Shown piece after piece: positions 36,025 through 45,524 of a stretch of DNA of 64,000 bases. The notes under the pieces were generated by a model, which ran no database searches, had not been told where the DNA came from, and saw only the letters and a program-made list of their open reading frames with translations. Source of the DNA: Verrucomicrobiota bacterium (GTDB taxonomy: Bacteria; Verrucomicrobiota; Verrucomicrobiia; Chthoniobacterales; SZAS-18); assembly GCA_025353105.1 (NCBI GenBank), contig JANXRG010000112.1, positions 1 to 64,000 of the forward strand. The letters run 5' to 3'. The number at the start of each line of letters is the position of its first letter. Position 1 is the first letter of the stretch. A program made the position numbers and the translations under genes.

Positions 36025-36141
36025 GAGACATCCCTGAAGGCCGGCCACCGGGGCCGATCCCGACGGGGCAACCCTAATTCGCACGATTCAAGGAACTCGG
36101 ATGCATTCAAAACGTTGCCGGAACGCGATTTCTCTTCGCAT

Positions 36142-39100
36142 ATGGGCGATCCACTGTGGTTCAAAGACGCGGTCATTTACGAACTACACGTCAAGACGTT
36201 CTACGACAGTAACGGCGACGGCATCGGCGACTTCCGGGGGTTGCTCGAAAAGATGCCTTATTTTGAGGAATTGGGCATCACCGCGATTTGGCTGCTTCCT
36301 TTCTACCCGTCGCCGCTCCGCGACGACGGCTACGACATTGCCGACTACCTTTCGGTCAACCCGACGTTCGGAACGCTGGAGGATTTTCGCGCGGTCCTCG
36401 CGGACGCCCACGGCCGGGGCATTCGGGTCATCACCGAGTTGGTGCTCAATCATACTTCCGATCAGCACCCATGGTTCCAGGTGGCTCGGCGCGCCGCCCC
36501 CGGTTCAGCGGAGCGCGATTTTTATGTGTGGAGTGATGATCCAAAAAAATATGGCGACGCGCGGATCATCTTCAAGGACTTCGAAACGTCGAACTGGACC
36601 TGGGATCCCGTGGCGAAATCGTACTTCTGGCACCGTTTCTATTCTCATCAGCCGGATCTCAACTTCGACCATCCGGCCGTGCACGAGGCGATGTTTCGCG
36701 TCATCGACTTCTGGCTGGATCTGGGCGTTGACGGCGTCCGACTCGATGCGGTCCCGTATCTTTACGAGCGGGACGGCACCAATTGCGAGAATCTCCCGGA
36801 GACGCATGACTTCCTGCGGAAGCTGCGCGCGCACATCGACACCAAATTCGAAGACCGAATGTTGCTGGCCGAGGCAAACCAGTGGCCGGAGGATGCCGCC
36901 GCGTATTTTGGCAAGGGCGACGAGTGCCACATGGAATTTCATTTCCCGCTCATGCCCCGCCTCTTTATGGCGGTGCAGATGGAGGACCGCTTTCCCATCG
37001 TCGACATTCTTGAACAAACGCCACCGATTCCCGACACCTGCCAGTGGGCCATTTTTCTCCGCAACCACGACGAGCTGACGCTGGAAATGGTGACCGACGA
37101 GGAACGCGACTACATGTACCGCGTCTATGCGCAGGATCCCCGGGCTCGGATCAACCTCGGCATCCGGCGCCGCCTCGCGCCGCTGCTCGGCAACAACCGG
37201 CGCAAGATCGAACTGGCCAATTCCCTGCTCTTTTCCCTGCCCGGCACGCCGATCATTTACTACGGGGATGAAATCGGCATGGGAGACAATTTCTTTCTCG
37301 GCGATCGAAACGGCGTGCGGACGCCGATGCAATGGAGCCCGGATCGCAACGCCGGCTTTTCCCGCGCCAATCCACATCAGCTTTATCTTCCGACGATCAT
37401 TGATCCCGAATACCACTTTGAGTCAATCAACGTCGAGAACCAGCAGCGCAATCCGTCCTCCCTTTTTTGGTGGATGCGACGTTTAATCGCGGTCAATCGA
37501 AGGAGTCTCGCCTTCACCCGCGGCGGCATCGAATTTCTTCAGCCGCACAATCACAAGGTCCTCGCCTATTTCCGGCGCTACGAGAGCGAGACCGTGCTCG
37601 TTGTCGCGAATCTCTCGCGTTTCTCGCAGGCCGTTGAGGTCGACCTCTCGGTCTTTGCCGGTCAACGACTGATCGAGCTCTTCGGTCGCACCGAATTCCC
37701 GGTCGTGAAGTCTGCCCCCACTAACTTTACGCTCGGCCCGCACGCGTTTTACTGGCTGGCGCTGGAACCGGCCAAACATACGACCGGATCGGTCGAAGCC
37801 CCGCCCGCCTTGCACACCGCCGAGTTTCGGGGCCCGCAGCGGGACCGGTTGCTCGAGGAAATCATTTTGCCCGCGTATCTCCCCACCCAGCCTTGGTTCC
37901 CGTGGCCCGGTCGCGGACTTCGCGACGTTTCCATTGTCGATGAGATCCCCGTTGGGAATGGCCATTTGCTCGTGCTTTCGCTTGCGTTTGCGGAAGGGCT
38001 CCCGGAAACGGTCGTCCAGCCGATCGTGGTGAGCGGGATGCGTTCGGACGGGGCACCAGACGGGGGCAACCCACAGTCGACCATCGCGCGCCTGGACGAT
38101 GGGCGGATTTTGATGGACGGCTATTTCGACGAGTCGTTCCGCGCGGAATTGATGCGGATCGTCCGGGAGCGCGGGTGGGTGCATGGTAAATCTTTCCGCC
38201 TGCTGGGTCATCCGGGCAATGCCCTCACTGCGGAAAGCGGGGAGCCGCTGGCCTCGCGCGTCTGGAATTCATTCGGTGCGACTTTCGCCGCCAACTTCAG
38301 CGACCGGTGGTTCCTGAAATGCTTCCGACATTTTGAGCCTGGTCAACAGCCGGACGCCGAGGTGCTCCAGCAGCTGGTCGAGAAAATCAAATTCAACAAG
38401 GCGCCCGTCTTTGCCGGCAGCCTCGAACTGACCGGCCCACTCGGGACCGGCACCCTCGCGCTCCTCAGTCGCTACGTGCCAAACGGTGGAAGCGGTTGGG
38501 TGTACACGCTCGATGCGATCGGCCGCTTTTTTGAACGCGTCCTCACCATGCGCGCGTCCATCGCCGACGCCGGGGCCGTGGAGGAGGCGATCAGTGGCAT
38601 GTACCGCGAACGCTCCATTCTCGCGGGTCAAGCCGTGGCCGAGTTGCACCTCGCGCTGGCAAAGCCCACTGATGATCCCGCGTTTCAGTGCGAACCATTC
38701 GGCACACTCTATCAACGCTCCCTGTATCAATCGATGCGTGGCAACCTTGGCCGGATGTTGCGCCGTCTTCGCGCCGATACGGCGGGTCTGCCGCCGGAGT
38801 CACGCCGCCTCGCGGATGAGATCATCGCGTCCCGGGACACGCTGCTCGCCCGTTATGCCCGCCTGCTTGACCGAAAGATTGACGCGCAAAAAACCCGCGT
38901 GCACGGCGACCTTTCCCTCTTTCGCATGATCAACACGGGCAAGGACTGGTCGTTTGTCGACTTTGAAGGCGGCAATGAGGGATCAATTGGCGAGCGGACT
39001 CTGAAACGCTCGCCGCTGGTCGATGTCGCTACGCTTCTCCGGTCCACCGAGGAAGCCATGCAACTTTCGCTCACACGGCAACGCGCGGAAGACCTCGCGG

Positions 39101-39363
39101 CGCTGCAACCGTGGGCCGACCGGTGGCTGGCGTTGCTTGGTCACGCGTTTCTCAGCGGCTACCGCCGAGTCGCTCGCGGCGCTGATTTTATTCCCGGAAA
39201 TTCGTCGGACTTCGCGTTGCTCCTCGATGTGTTCCTGCTTGACGATGCCGTGCGCGATGTGGCGAAAGCGTCGGAGTCGTCGCCCGAGGCTTTCACTGCC
39301 GCCAGCCACTCCTTGTTTCGGCTCCTGCAAATGCCGTACGCGGACGAGTCGAACCCGGCGTAG
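36142..39363 (+). CDS. treS: trehalose synthase fused to maltokinase
   Basis: The 1073-residue fusion starts with a GH13 trehalose synthase: PLWFKDAVIYELHVKTFYDS, NGDGIGDFRGLLEKMPYFEE, LVLNHTSDQHPWFQVARR, the nucleophile in DGVRLDAVPYLYERDGTNCE, the acid in MLLAEANQWPEDA, and FLRNHDELTLEMVTDEERDY. From about residue 560 a maltokinase-like domain follows, with VHGDLSLFRMINTGKDWSFV (about 918-937), DFEGG and LKRSPLVDVATLLRS. TreS converts trehalose and maltose; Mak makes maltose-1-phosphate, normally passed to GlgE. The ATG at 36142 is chosen over the 35737 ORF start, which overlaps treZ. Confidence 0.95.
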   Translation: MGDPLWFKDAVIYELHVKTFYDSNGDGIGDFRGLLEKMPYFEELGITAIWLLPFYPSPLRDDGYDIADYLSVNPTFGTLEDFRAVLADAHGRGIRVITELVLNHTSDQHPWFQVARRAAPGSAERDFYVWSDDPKKYGDARIIFKDFETSNWTWDPVAKSYFWHRFYSHQPDLNFDHPAVHEAMFRVIDFWLDLGVDGVRLDAVPYLYERDGTNCENLPETHDFLRKLRAHIDTKFEDRMLLAEANQWPEDAAAYFGKGDECHMEFHFPLMPRLFMAVQMEDRFPIVDILEQTPPIPDTCQWAIFLRNHDELTLEMVTDEERDYMYRVYAQDPRARINLGIRRRLAPLLGNNRRKIELANSLLFSLPGTPIIYYGDEIGMGDNFFLGDRNGVRTPMQWSPDRNAGFSRANPHQLYLPTIIDPEYHFESINVENQQRNPSSLFWWMRRLIAVNRRSLAFTRGGIEFLQPHNHKVLAYFRRYESETVLVVANLSRFSQAVEVDLSVFAGQRLIELFGRTEFPVVKSAPTNFTLGPHAFYWLALEPAKHTTGSVEAPPALHTAEFRGPQRDRLLEEIILPAYLPTQPWFPWPGRGLRDVSIVDEIPVGNGHLLVLSLAFAEGLPETVVQPIVVSGMRSDGAPDGGNPQSTIARLDDGRILMDGYFDESFRAELMRIVRERGWVHGKSFRLLGHPGNALTAESGEPLASRVWNSFGATFAANFSDRWFLKCFRHFEPGQQPDAEVLQQLVEKIKFNKAPVFAGSLELTGPLGTGTLALLSRYVPNGGSGWVYTLDAIGRFFERVLTMRASIADAGAVEEAISGMYRERSILAGQAVAELHLALAKPTDDPAFQCEPFGTLYQRSLYQSMRGNLGRMLRRLRADTAGLPPESRRLADEIIASRDTLLARYARLLDRKIDAQKTRVHGDLSLFRMINTGKDWSFVDFEGGNEGSIGERTLKRSPLVDVATLLRSTEEAMQLSLTRQRAEDLAALQPWADRWLALLGHAFLSGYRRVARGADFIPGNSSDFALLLDVFLLDDAVRDVAKASESSPEAFTAASHSLFRLLQMPYADESNPA

Positions 39364-39423
39364 TGCGATGCGTTCCGGCGACGCCGTTCCCACCCTGCGC
39401 GCAGGCGTGCTTTCGCGGGGAGG

Positions 39424-40137
39424 TTATTTTGTCGCGTCATTGCGGGCTATTCGCCACGACGTTCCATAACTCGTGGCGATCAAGTCGGCGCCCGGCCACA
39501 GTCGTCTTGCGCCGATAAACGCCTGCCGGTTGTCGCGCCGGCGGCATCCGGGCGGAAGCGGGTCAATCTCCTTGGCATTGCCGCCGCCCAGGACGATGTC
39601 GGTTGGGTTGATCACATTCCGCATTTGACCCACGACTTCGCCGACCGCCTTCATCCATTTGCGGTGGCCGTCGCGCATGTAGGCCCTGGCACTCACCCGA
39701 TCCATGAATCGCGTGCCGCTTCTTAGACGAAGGCAGCCAATCTCCAGAGGCACAATGACGTCATCCGCAATCACGGTTGCGCCCACGCTCGTCCCAAAAC
39801 CAAGAAACAGCATCCGGCCTTCGCGGTAGCTGGCCAGCGCCTGCATCGCTGCGTCGTTGATGATTTTCACCGGCCGTCGGAAGGCCGCCTCGAAGTCGAA
39901 GCCCTTCCAGCCCCCGCCCAAGTTCAGCGGCTCCGCGGCCGGAACACCATCGACAACCACCCCGGGAAAGCCGAGCGAGACGCCATTATACTCCCAGTCC
40001 TGCGTCGCATTGAGAACCTCGTTGACCATTTTTTTCGCGGTCAACTTTGGCCCTGACGGCACTTTGCGGCGTCCCTCGTGACCGCTGACCATAAGCTTCA
40101 CGTTCGTGCCACCGACGTCGATCATCAGAATCCTCAT
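39424..40137 (-). CDS. polyphosphate-glucokinase-like ROK-family sugar kinase
   Basis: The 237-residue kinase starts MRILMIDVGGTNVKLMVSGH (phosphate 1 motif). It has SLGFPGVVVDGVPAAEPLNL and GGGWKGFDFEAAFRRPVKII with NDAAMQALASY, then LFLGFGTSVGATVIADDV. The GxWxGFDF and MQALA blocks are characteristic of the polyphosphate/ATP glucokinase branch. The usual ROK zinc cluster is not evident. The GTG/ATG context is an ATGA overlap with the HAD gene, so the two are coupled. It would phosphorylate glucose released by trehalose or glycogen breakdown. Confidence 0.82.
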   Translation of the reverse strand: MRILMIDVGGTNVKLMVSGHEGRRKVPSGPKLTAKKMVNEVLNATQDWEYNGVSLGFPGVVVDGVPAAEPLNLGGGWKGFDFEAAFRRPVKIINDAAMQALASYREGRMLFLGFGTSVGATVIADDVIVPLEIGCLRLRSGTRFMDRVSARAYMRDGHRKWMKAVGEVVGQMRNVINPTDIVLGGGNAKEIDPLPPGCRRRDNRQAFIGARRLWPGADLIATSYGTSWRIARNDATK

Positions 40138-40907
40138 GTCGTTCGCTCCAAGCCACGAAGGAATTCTGTGACGCCCCGGCCCCGGTCGGCGCTGGTGACG
40201 ACGTCGACCCGATTCTTGATCGCGGGAATGGCATTCGAAACGGCGACGGAGAAGCCGCACATCCTGAGAAATGCGTGATCATTTTCGGCATCGCCAAATC
40301 CAATCACAGCGGTCGTGCTGATTTGAAGGTCCTCCAACGCGGCCTTTAGACCGAAGGCCTTATCAATTCCGGCCGGGAGAAGCATCACCGCCCCCTTGTT
40401 AAAGATGACATTATAACCGACCCCCAGCTGCTTGATCACCTCGAGCGCGGTCGTTTCGTGCGGTTCCCAAGTCGCGAGAATTACGCGGCCGACGGAGAGC
40501 GGCGCGACCCCGCGGCGACGAAGTTCCTCAATGAGCTTCGTGTCCGGAGGGTTGCCGAGGACTCTTTCCTGCCCAGACGACGGCGTGTACAGGACACCGC
40601 CGTTTTCGGCGATGACGAGATCAAACAGCTCGAGCGGCGTCTTGATCAGGGCAAAATCGGCGAGTTCCCGTCCGGTCACAAGAATGACTTTGCGGCCGTT
40701 CTTCCGAAATGCTTTCAGGGCTTCGATTGTGGGCTCATCGATTACTCCACCGGTCGCGACGGTGCCGTCAAAGTCAGTCGCCATTGCGCGGCACGACTCC
40801 GCGACACTTGATTCTCGCTTCGCCAGATCACTCCGCGGCGGTTCCTGGTCGGTGAGTGTATCGTTGGTGTGCCAAGCGAGAGGCGCGGGTGTCTTGATTT
40901 CGTCCAT
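40134..40907 (-). CDS. HAD-superfamily (Cof/IIB type) phosphatase
   Basis: This 257-residue protein has HAD motif I in AMATDFDGTVATGGVID, motif II in VILVTGRELADFALI, and motifs III/IV in GIDKAFGLKAALEDLQI and VIGFGDAENDHAFLRMCGF. The cap arrangement is IIB (Cof-like), as in sugar-phosphate or trehalose-phosphate phosphatases. The substrate is unknown. It precedes the glucokinase gene in a two-gene operon beside treS. Confidence 0.85.
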   Translation of the reverse strand: MDEIKTPAPLAWHTNDTLTDQEPPRSDLAKRESSVAESCRAMATDFDGTVATGGVIDEPTIEALKAFRKNGRKVILVTGRELADFALIKTPLELFDLVIAENGGVLYTPSSGQERVLGNPPDTKLIEELRRRGVAPLSVGRVILATWEPHETTALEVIKQLGVGYNVIFNKGAVMLLPAGIDKAFGLKAALEDLQISTTAVIGFGDAENDHAFLRMCGFSVAVSNAIPAIKNRVDVVTSADRGRGVTEFLRGLERTT

Positions 40908-40933
40908 AGGCAGGGTCGCGCATTCGTTTCAAC

Positions 40934-41350
40934 CTACCGATTCGAATGTTCGACCGCAACCTGAACGCCCCGCACCAACGCAACCGCCTGGGACGAACTG
41001 GTCAGTGCGCTGTGATACCCAGATTTGTATTCCGCAATCCAAGCGTCCCGCGCCTCGCCCCGCAGGCTTCCGGGACACGCTTGGCGGGCAATGAAAGTGA
41101 GACCGTGTGCCGTCGGTGTGATTTGGGCGTCGCCCCGATGGCGCCGGCCCGCCGCCATGCCAATTTCGTACGCCGCGCCCAGCGACGCCTGTGCCGAAAC
41201 GAGAGGCGCGCTGGGCGGGCTCGCGCCCGACGACTGGGAAAAAATGATCGCCGCAGCGATCAGAGCGTAGATGTCAACGAGGACAACTCCGAGCCGACTC
41301 AGTCGCGACCATTCACCGGATCGCGCGCCTGCGATGGACGAAGCATCCAT
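40934..41350 (-). CDS. hypothetical protein with one membrane segment
   Basis: With the ATG at 41350 (MDASSIAGARSGEW) the product is 138 residues. An N-terminal hydrophobic helix (LGVVLVDIYALIAAAIIFSQ) is followed by a soluble domain with SLGAAYEIGMAAGRRHRGDA and ALTSSSQAVALVRGVQVAVE. I recognise no family. It lies 25 bases downstream of the lmo0937-like gene on the same strand. Confidence 0.5.
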   Translation of the reverse strand: MDASSIAGARSGEWSRLSRLGVVLVDIYALIAAAIIFSQSSGASPPSAPLVSAQASLGAAYEIGMAAGRRHRGDAQITPTAHGLTFIARQACPGSLRGEARDAWIAEYKSGYHSALTSSSQAVALVRGVQVAVEHSNR

Positions 41351-41375
41351 GGGTTTCTTTGCCAACTGGGTTGCG

Positions 41376-41525
41376 TTAGAGCGCGCTTCGTCCTTGCACG
41401 ATGCGAATCCGGAACAGGACGACCGCCAAGACAAGCAGGAGGTGGATGAAGCCGCCGATGGTGTAGGACGTGACCAACCCCAGGATCCAAAGGACCAACA
41501 GAATGATTGCGATGGTTTCGAGCAT
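41376..41525 (-). CDS. lmo0937-family small membrane protein
   Basis: This 49-residue peptide has two hydrophobic helices: MLETIAIILLVLWILGLVTS and YTIGGFIHLLLVLAVVLFRI. That is the pattern of the lmo0937 family (LL-IA-ILVVLWLLGLVSGYTLGGFIHILLVIAIV type). Function is unknown; the family is common among stress-island genes. It is too short for the ORF track, which prints only a long overlapping frame. Confidence 0.85.
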   Translation of the reverse strand: MLETIAIILLVLWILGLVTSYTIGGFIHLLLVLAVVLFRIRIVQGRSAL

Positions 41526-41735
41526 AGATTTGGGCTTTCTTGCGCGGTGATCCGGAAAATGGGCAGCACCGCCTTTTATGAATAAACGGATGCCTGCCCA
41601 GTCCGGTTTGCTTATTCCGAGCGGGCGCCCGGACAAGCACCAGCTGCGGTACACCGCAGGTGGAGGACTGGTCAGCGCAGAACCAAGCGTTTGGCCCGTG
41701 ACGGTCACGATTCCTGAACGCATCGACGCCGCGGG

Positions 41736-42914
41736 ATGCGTTTCCTCGGCGTGGCCACCTCGACTCATCTCGAATCCTCCGTGCAAGCGGCCAGGGAAGC
41801 GGGGTTGCGCTACGTCACCGACACGGAGCCGGGCATTGCCCGACAGGGGCCGACCGACAACTTTTCTTATCGCGCGCCGGACAAAAGCCGCGTTGCCGAG
41901 GCCGATACCTTGGCGCGAATCAAGAGTTTGGCCGTCCCGCCCGCGTGGCGAGATGTCTGGATCGCGACCCGTGCGGACGCCCATCTTCAAGCCACGGGAC
42001 GCGATGTCCGCGGCCGAAAGCAATACCGCTACCATCCAGAATTTCGGGCCAGTCGGGACACGAACAAATATGATCGAATGCTTGATTTCGCCCGTTCGTT
42101 GCCGCGAATCCGGCGGCGCGTTTCAAGTGACCTTCGTCGACCGGGAATGCCTCGTGAGAAGGTGCTGGCCGCGGTCATCCGGCTCTTGGAGCAGACGCAC
42201 ATTCGAGTGGGAAACGACGAGTATGTCCGAGCCAACGGATCGTTTGGCCTGACGACCTTCCGCAATCGCCACGCCAAGGTAAACGGATCCACCGTCCGTT
42301 TCGCTTTCCGCGGCAAGAGCGGGATTCGTCACGCGATTGACATTCAAGACCCCGCCATCGCCAAGCTCGTGCGGAAGTGCCAGGATCTGCCGGGACAACA
42401 GCTCTTCACCTTCACGGGCGAGGGCGGCCAAGCCGCGCCGATTGGGTCGGAAGACGTTAACGCGTACTTGGGTGAGGTCGCGGGCGACACCTTCACCGCC
42501 AAGGATTTTCGCACGTGGGCCGGCACCGTGATGGCTGCCATCACCCTGCACGAGTTTGAGCCGTTTACCTCGGAGGCGGAAGCAAAGCGAAACGTGGTCC
42601 AGGCGATTGCCGTGGTCGCGAAGAGGCTTGGCAATACCCCCGTCGTCTGTCGCAAGTGCTACGTGCATCCGGCAATTATCGAAGCTTACGTCCAAGGACG
42701 CACGATCGAGAAGACCGGAGAAAACGGGATCGGTGGTGGCCTCCGAGCAGGTCGCCACCAAAGAGCGGAGGAGACGTCCGTCATCGCGCTGTTACGAAAA
42801 TTCTCCGCCGAAGGTTCTCGAAAGGGTCGTCGGTCCGCTCCCCGCGCCGCCCATAAAGCAAAGAAAGAGCCGCCGACGCCAACGCCGGCGGATCAATCCA
42901 TTGACGCACCTTAG
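41736..42914 (+). CDS. eukaryotic-type DNA topoisomerase IB
   Basis: This enzyme relaxes DNA by a 3'-phosphotyrosyl intermediate. The 392-residue protein has the small N-terminal domain (SRVAEADTLARIKSLAVPPA, WRDVWIATRADAHLQATGRD, GRKQYRYHPEFRA). The catalytic domain has IRVGNDEYVRANGSFGLTTF, FRTWAGTVMAAITLHEF and the active-site tyrosine in CRKCYVHPAIIEAY. Catalytic Arg, Lys and His positions look present. The tail (KAKKEPPTPTPADQ) is basic/Pro-rich. Bacterial TopIB genes are usually accessory and horizontally spread, in line with the island setting. Confidence 0.93.
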   Translation: MRFLGVATSTHLESSVQAAREAGLRYVTDTEPGIARQGPTDNFSYRAPDKSRVAEADTLARIKSLAVPPAWRDVWIATRADAHLQATGRDVRGRKQYRYHPEFRASRDTNKYDRMLDFARSLPRIRRRVSSDLRRPGMPREKVLAAVIRLLEQTHIRVGNDEYVRANGSFGLTTFRNRHAKVNGSTVRFAFRGKSGIRHAIDIQDPAIAKLVRKCQDLPGQQLFTFTGEGGQAAPIGSEDVNAYLGEVAGDTFTAKDFRTWAGTVMAAITLHEFEPFTSEAEAKRNVVQAIAVVAKRLGNTPVVCRKCYVHPAIIEAYVQGRTIEKTGENGIGGGLRAGRHQRAEETSVIALLRKFSAEGSRKGRRSAPRAAHKAKKEPPTPTPADQSIDAP

Positions 42915-43453
42915 CGCGATTTCGCCGCCACATTGACGGTCGACACCGCCAGCTTCGTCAGCTTTTGATCGGTGGCACGCTCCTCATCGAGCGTCGTTTG
43001 GAGCAGCTTTGCTCCGGCCTTATCGCCAAGCATTTCGGCGTACGTCCGGGCACAGCCGTACCCCGCCATCTCATAATGCTCGACGCGTTGAGCCGCCGCG
43101 ATCAATCCCGCATCGCGTACTTCCTCGTCAGCTTCCTCGTGAATCAATTCATCGCCTTCCTTCAGCATTCCCTCCGTGCCCTTACATTTCGGGCCCCGCG
43201 TTGTCTCGTCGTGGCTTTTTAGGATCTTCTCCAAGCGGACGGCGTGCTCTTTCGTCTGCGCCAAATGTTCGAGAAAACTTTTACGGAGTTCCGCGTTGGA
43301 GGCGGCCTTTGCCATCTTAGGGAGGGCTTTGATAATCTGGCTTTCCGCGCTGTAGAGATCTTTGAGTTCGTGAATATAGAGGTCTTTGAGTGTTTCGAGT
43401 TCCATAAAAGCTAAACGAAGGGCCCCACGCAGTGGTTTCTTTTTTTTCATCAT
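42911..43453 (-). CDS. YciE/DUF892 ferritin-like protein, copy 1
   Basis: This four-helix ferritin-like protein has KDLYIHELKDLYSAESQIIK, ALPKMAKAASNAELRKSFLE, HLAQTKEHAVRLEKIL and QRVEHYEMAGYGCARTYAEM. The Glu/His positions are those of the di-metal site. Family members are stress-induced and their function is unknown. The start is taken at 43453 (MMKKKKPLRG); MELETLKD at 43405 is an alternative. Its stop overlaps the topoisomerase stop by 4 bases (convergent). A second copy is at 56528. Confidence 0.88.
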   Translation of the reverse strand: MMKKKKPLRGALRLAFMELETLKDLYIHELKDLYSAESQIIKALPKMAKAASNAELRKSFLEHLAQTKEHAVRLEKILKSHDETTRGPKCKGTEGMLKEGDELIHEEADEEVRDAGLIAAAQRVEHYEMAGYGCARTYAEMLGDKAGAKLLQTTLDEERATDQKLTKLAVSTVNVAAKSR

Positions 43454-43722
43454 GTGTTTTAGGATGGAAAAGCATTCCGAATCCGTCGGCGGGTCTCCTG
43501 CGGCGGTTTGCGGGTCGTCCGTCGTGTGGGTGACTCGAGGCGAAGTTGTCTTGCGAAACTGCGTCGAATCCATGGGTCGCCACGCGAGCGGTCGACCAAG
43601 CTGACGGAACGCTCGCGCATCGCCTGTGTCAGCCGCTTGCGATGTGCACGCGGCCGACCCGTGCTCGTTGTAATCGCGGGCGGGGCGCCGGTAAAGGTCC
43701 CCGCCCGCGACGAGCGTCAGTT

Positions 43723-44175
43723 TCAGGCGCTGACGTCCCGCAGAAGCTTAATTTCATCGTGGGCCTTTTGAACGTGGCCGTATTGATCGATCAGCAGAGA
43801 CCGAAGATCTGCGGGCAAATCCTCATCGAGTGCATTTCGATATTGTGATACCGCGGAATCCTCGCCGCGCTCACATTCCGCAAGAATTGCCCGTTCATCC
43901 TGGCTGGTGATCGCTGACTTCAGGTCGATCCAGCCTCGATGTAGCGCGCCCGCGACGCTACTTGTCGCTCCCGCTTCCTGGCCCAGCGAGCGCACCGCCG
44001 TCTGGAGTTGTGTAAAAAAATGCGCGCGTTGCTTGGAGAATCGTTCAAAGATGGATTTCAACTGCGGATTTGCGACATGGGCAGCCGCGTGCTGGAATCC
44101 TTCCTGGCCATCCTTGCATGTTTCAATGAGGCCGTTGAGGATCGAGGAGGTCGACGTCGAGGTTTGTTTGTTCAT
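43723..44175 (-). CDS. PA2169-type four-helix-bundle protein (DUF2383)
   Basis: The protein is 150 residues and all-helical: LNGLIETCKDGQEGFQHAAA, then SIFERFSKQRAHFFTQLQTA, LHRGWIDLKSAITSQDERAI, ERGEDSAVSQYRNALDE. This is the PA2169 pattern, related to ferritin-like bundles. Its role is unknown and it is often with other stress genes. It stands alone between YciE copy 1 and the iron-permease-like gene. The 269 bases between 43454 and 43722 hold no recognisable gene. Confidence 0.85.
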   Translation of the reverse strand: MNKQTSTSTSSILNGLIETCKDGQEGFQHAAAHVANPQLKSIFERFSKQRAHFFTQLQTAVRSLGQEAGATSSVAGALHRGWIDLKSAITSQDERAILAECERGEDSAVSQYRNALDEDLPADLRSLLIDQYGHVQKAHDEIKLLRDVSA

Positions 44176-44357
44176 GCCCGTCTTTCGGCTGCCAAAAGTC
44201 CGGCGCGTCTAGGAAAATTCTTTTCCCACGGCCGATTCGCGCTGCTCCGCCGATTGGTCGATGTATGCGAACAATTTGGAAGGACGCCCACTCCTTTAGT
44301 CCCGCAGATGTTTCGGCCGCGCGCCCTCCAGCATGGCAACGGAAAACAGCCTGAATT

Positions 44358-44810
44358 ATGGAATCGTCCGAGCAGGCCGGCTCACGGAAAATACGTGATG
44401 TCTTCAACGACGTTGCAAAACGGAGCGCGAACGGGATGGGTTCGCCTTGGGCCTTTGTTTGGTCTATCGGCATCGTGATCGTTTGGGCGGCGGCGGGTCC
44501 AGCTTTTCGCTACTCGGACACTTGGCAGCTCGTGATCAACACGGGAACCAGTGTCCTGACTTTTTTGGCGGTTTTCCTCATCCAAAACACCCAGAACCGT
44601 GACGCCAAAGCGATTCAATTGAAGCTGGATGAACTGATTCGAGCGCTGGAAGGGGCGCGCAACCATTTCGTCGATCTCCAATCGCTTTCGGATGACGAGC
44701 TCGAGAAAATTGCCGGGGAGTTCTCAGATTTTCGAGAGGCGGCCCAGCGTCTGACGAAGCGGCGGCACGGGCGGCAGGAGCCGGTTCCGGGAAGCGCGCC
44801 GCCGGGGTGA
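44358..44810 (+). CDS. low-affinity iron permease family membrane protein
   Basis: This is a 150-residue PF04120-type protein. Two membrane helices (PWAFVWSIGIVIVWAAAGPA and LVINTGTSVLTFLAVFLIQN) are followed by the family motif TQNRDAKAIQLKLDELIRAL and a charged C-terminus. Although named after yeast Fet4, a transport role of the short bacterial forms is doubtful. It is one of several small membrane stress-island genes. Confidence 0.88.
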   Translation: MESSEQAGSRKIRDVFNDVAKRSANGMGSPWAFVWSIGIVIVWAAAGPAFRYSDTWQLVINTGTSVLTFLAVFLIQNTQNRDAKAIQLKLDELIRALEGARNHFVDLQSLSDDELEKIAGEFSDFREAAQRLTKRRHGRQEPVPGSAPPG

Positions 44811-44884
44811 TTTGCGCCGGACTCGTGCGATTTGCAAATACCCGTCACAACCAGCGACGGAGCCGCGCGCGAATTGGGTATACT

Positions 44885-45184
44885 ATGAAATACGACGCAA
44901 CTTATCGAATCGAGAAATCGGTCGACACGGCAACGCACGAAGAGATTGGGAAGCTGCGCGAGCTCCACGCCTCGGCGAAACCACCATCGGCCCCCGGTCG
45001 TGTGGAAGGCGCGGACGTGACCGAGCCGTGGGAAGTGGGAGTCGATGCGACCGGCACGCAGCATACGGCGATGGCCTCCGGCGAGACCATTTCGGAGATG
45101 TTGGTGCAACAAGGGGTGGACCAGGCGGACGCCGAGGCACGCCGCCTGAGTGAGACCGGAGGCGGAGGCCGCGTCAAATCTTAG
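44885..45184 (+). CDS. hypothetical protein
   Basis: This is a 99-residue soluble protein starting MKYDATYRIEKSVDTATHEE, with VEGADVTEPWEVGVDATGTQ and an acidic C-terminus. I recognise no family. The ATG at 44885 is used rather than the upstream ORF start at 44807, which would overlap the previous gene. Confidence 0.5.
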   Translation: MKYDATYRIEKSVDTATHEEIGKLRELHASAKPPSAPGRVEGADVTEPWEVGVDATGTQHTAMASGETISEMLVQQGVDQADAEARRLSETGGGGRVKS

Positions 45185-45280
45185 TCGGTTGAAGGGTTAT
45201 GCCTACCCACACCAGATTCTTCCCGGATGAATTCTAAACTTTTATAAGCGCGCCACTTAGGTGGCGGCCGTTTCCCCATT

Positions 45281-45460
45281 ATGAAAATCCATACAGTCCT
45301 TCGGCTATCCACGGTAGCGCTTCTTCTCACGGTCCTCTCGGGATGCACCACGGTGGTCGAGAAACCCGTGCCGGTTCAGACGACGACGCAAACCTCTGAG
45401 ACCACGACGGTACGGCGACCGGGTGCCGTGACGGAGACCACTACGTCGCGGAACTACTGA
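45281..45460 (+). CDS. small secreted lipoprotein
   Basis: This 59-residue product is too short for the track. It has a basic start, a hydrophobic core and a lipobox: LRLSTVALLLTVLSGCTTVV, with Cys22 as the likely acylation site. The rest is Thr-rich (VQTTTQTSETTTVRR). A hairpin-forming GCCACTTAGGTGGC lies ~20 bases upstream and a strong terminator follows. Function is unknown; it is probably a membrane-anchored stress lipoprotein. Confidence 0.8.
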   Translation: MKIHTVLRLSTVALLLTVLSGCTTVVEKPVPVQTTTQTSETTTVRRPGAVTETTTSRNY

Positions 45461-45488
45461 TCTAGGATTCGGCGCCAGGCTTAGTCCG

Positions 45489-45524
45489 ATGATGCGGGGG
45501 TCAGGCCCCGCATCATTGCTTTTC
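45489..45524 (+). terminator. rho-independent terminator after the lipoprotein gene
   Basis: ATGATGCGGGG pairs perfectly with CCCCGCATCAT around a six-base loop, followed by TGCTTTTC. It separates the lipoprotein gene from glgX. The track's glgX start (45489) lies inside this hairpin and is therefore rejected. Confidence 0.8.
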
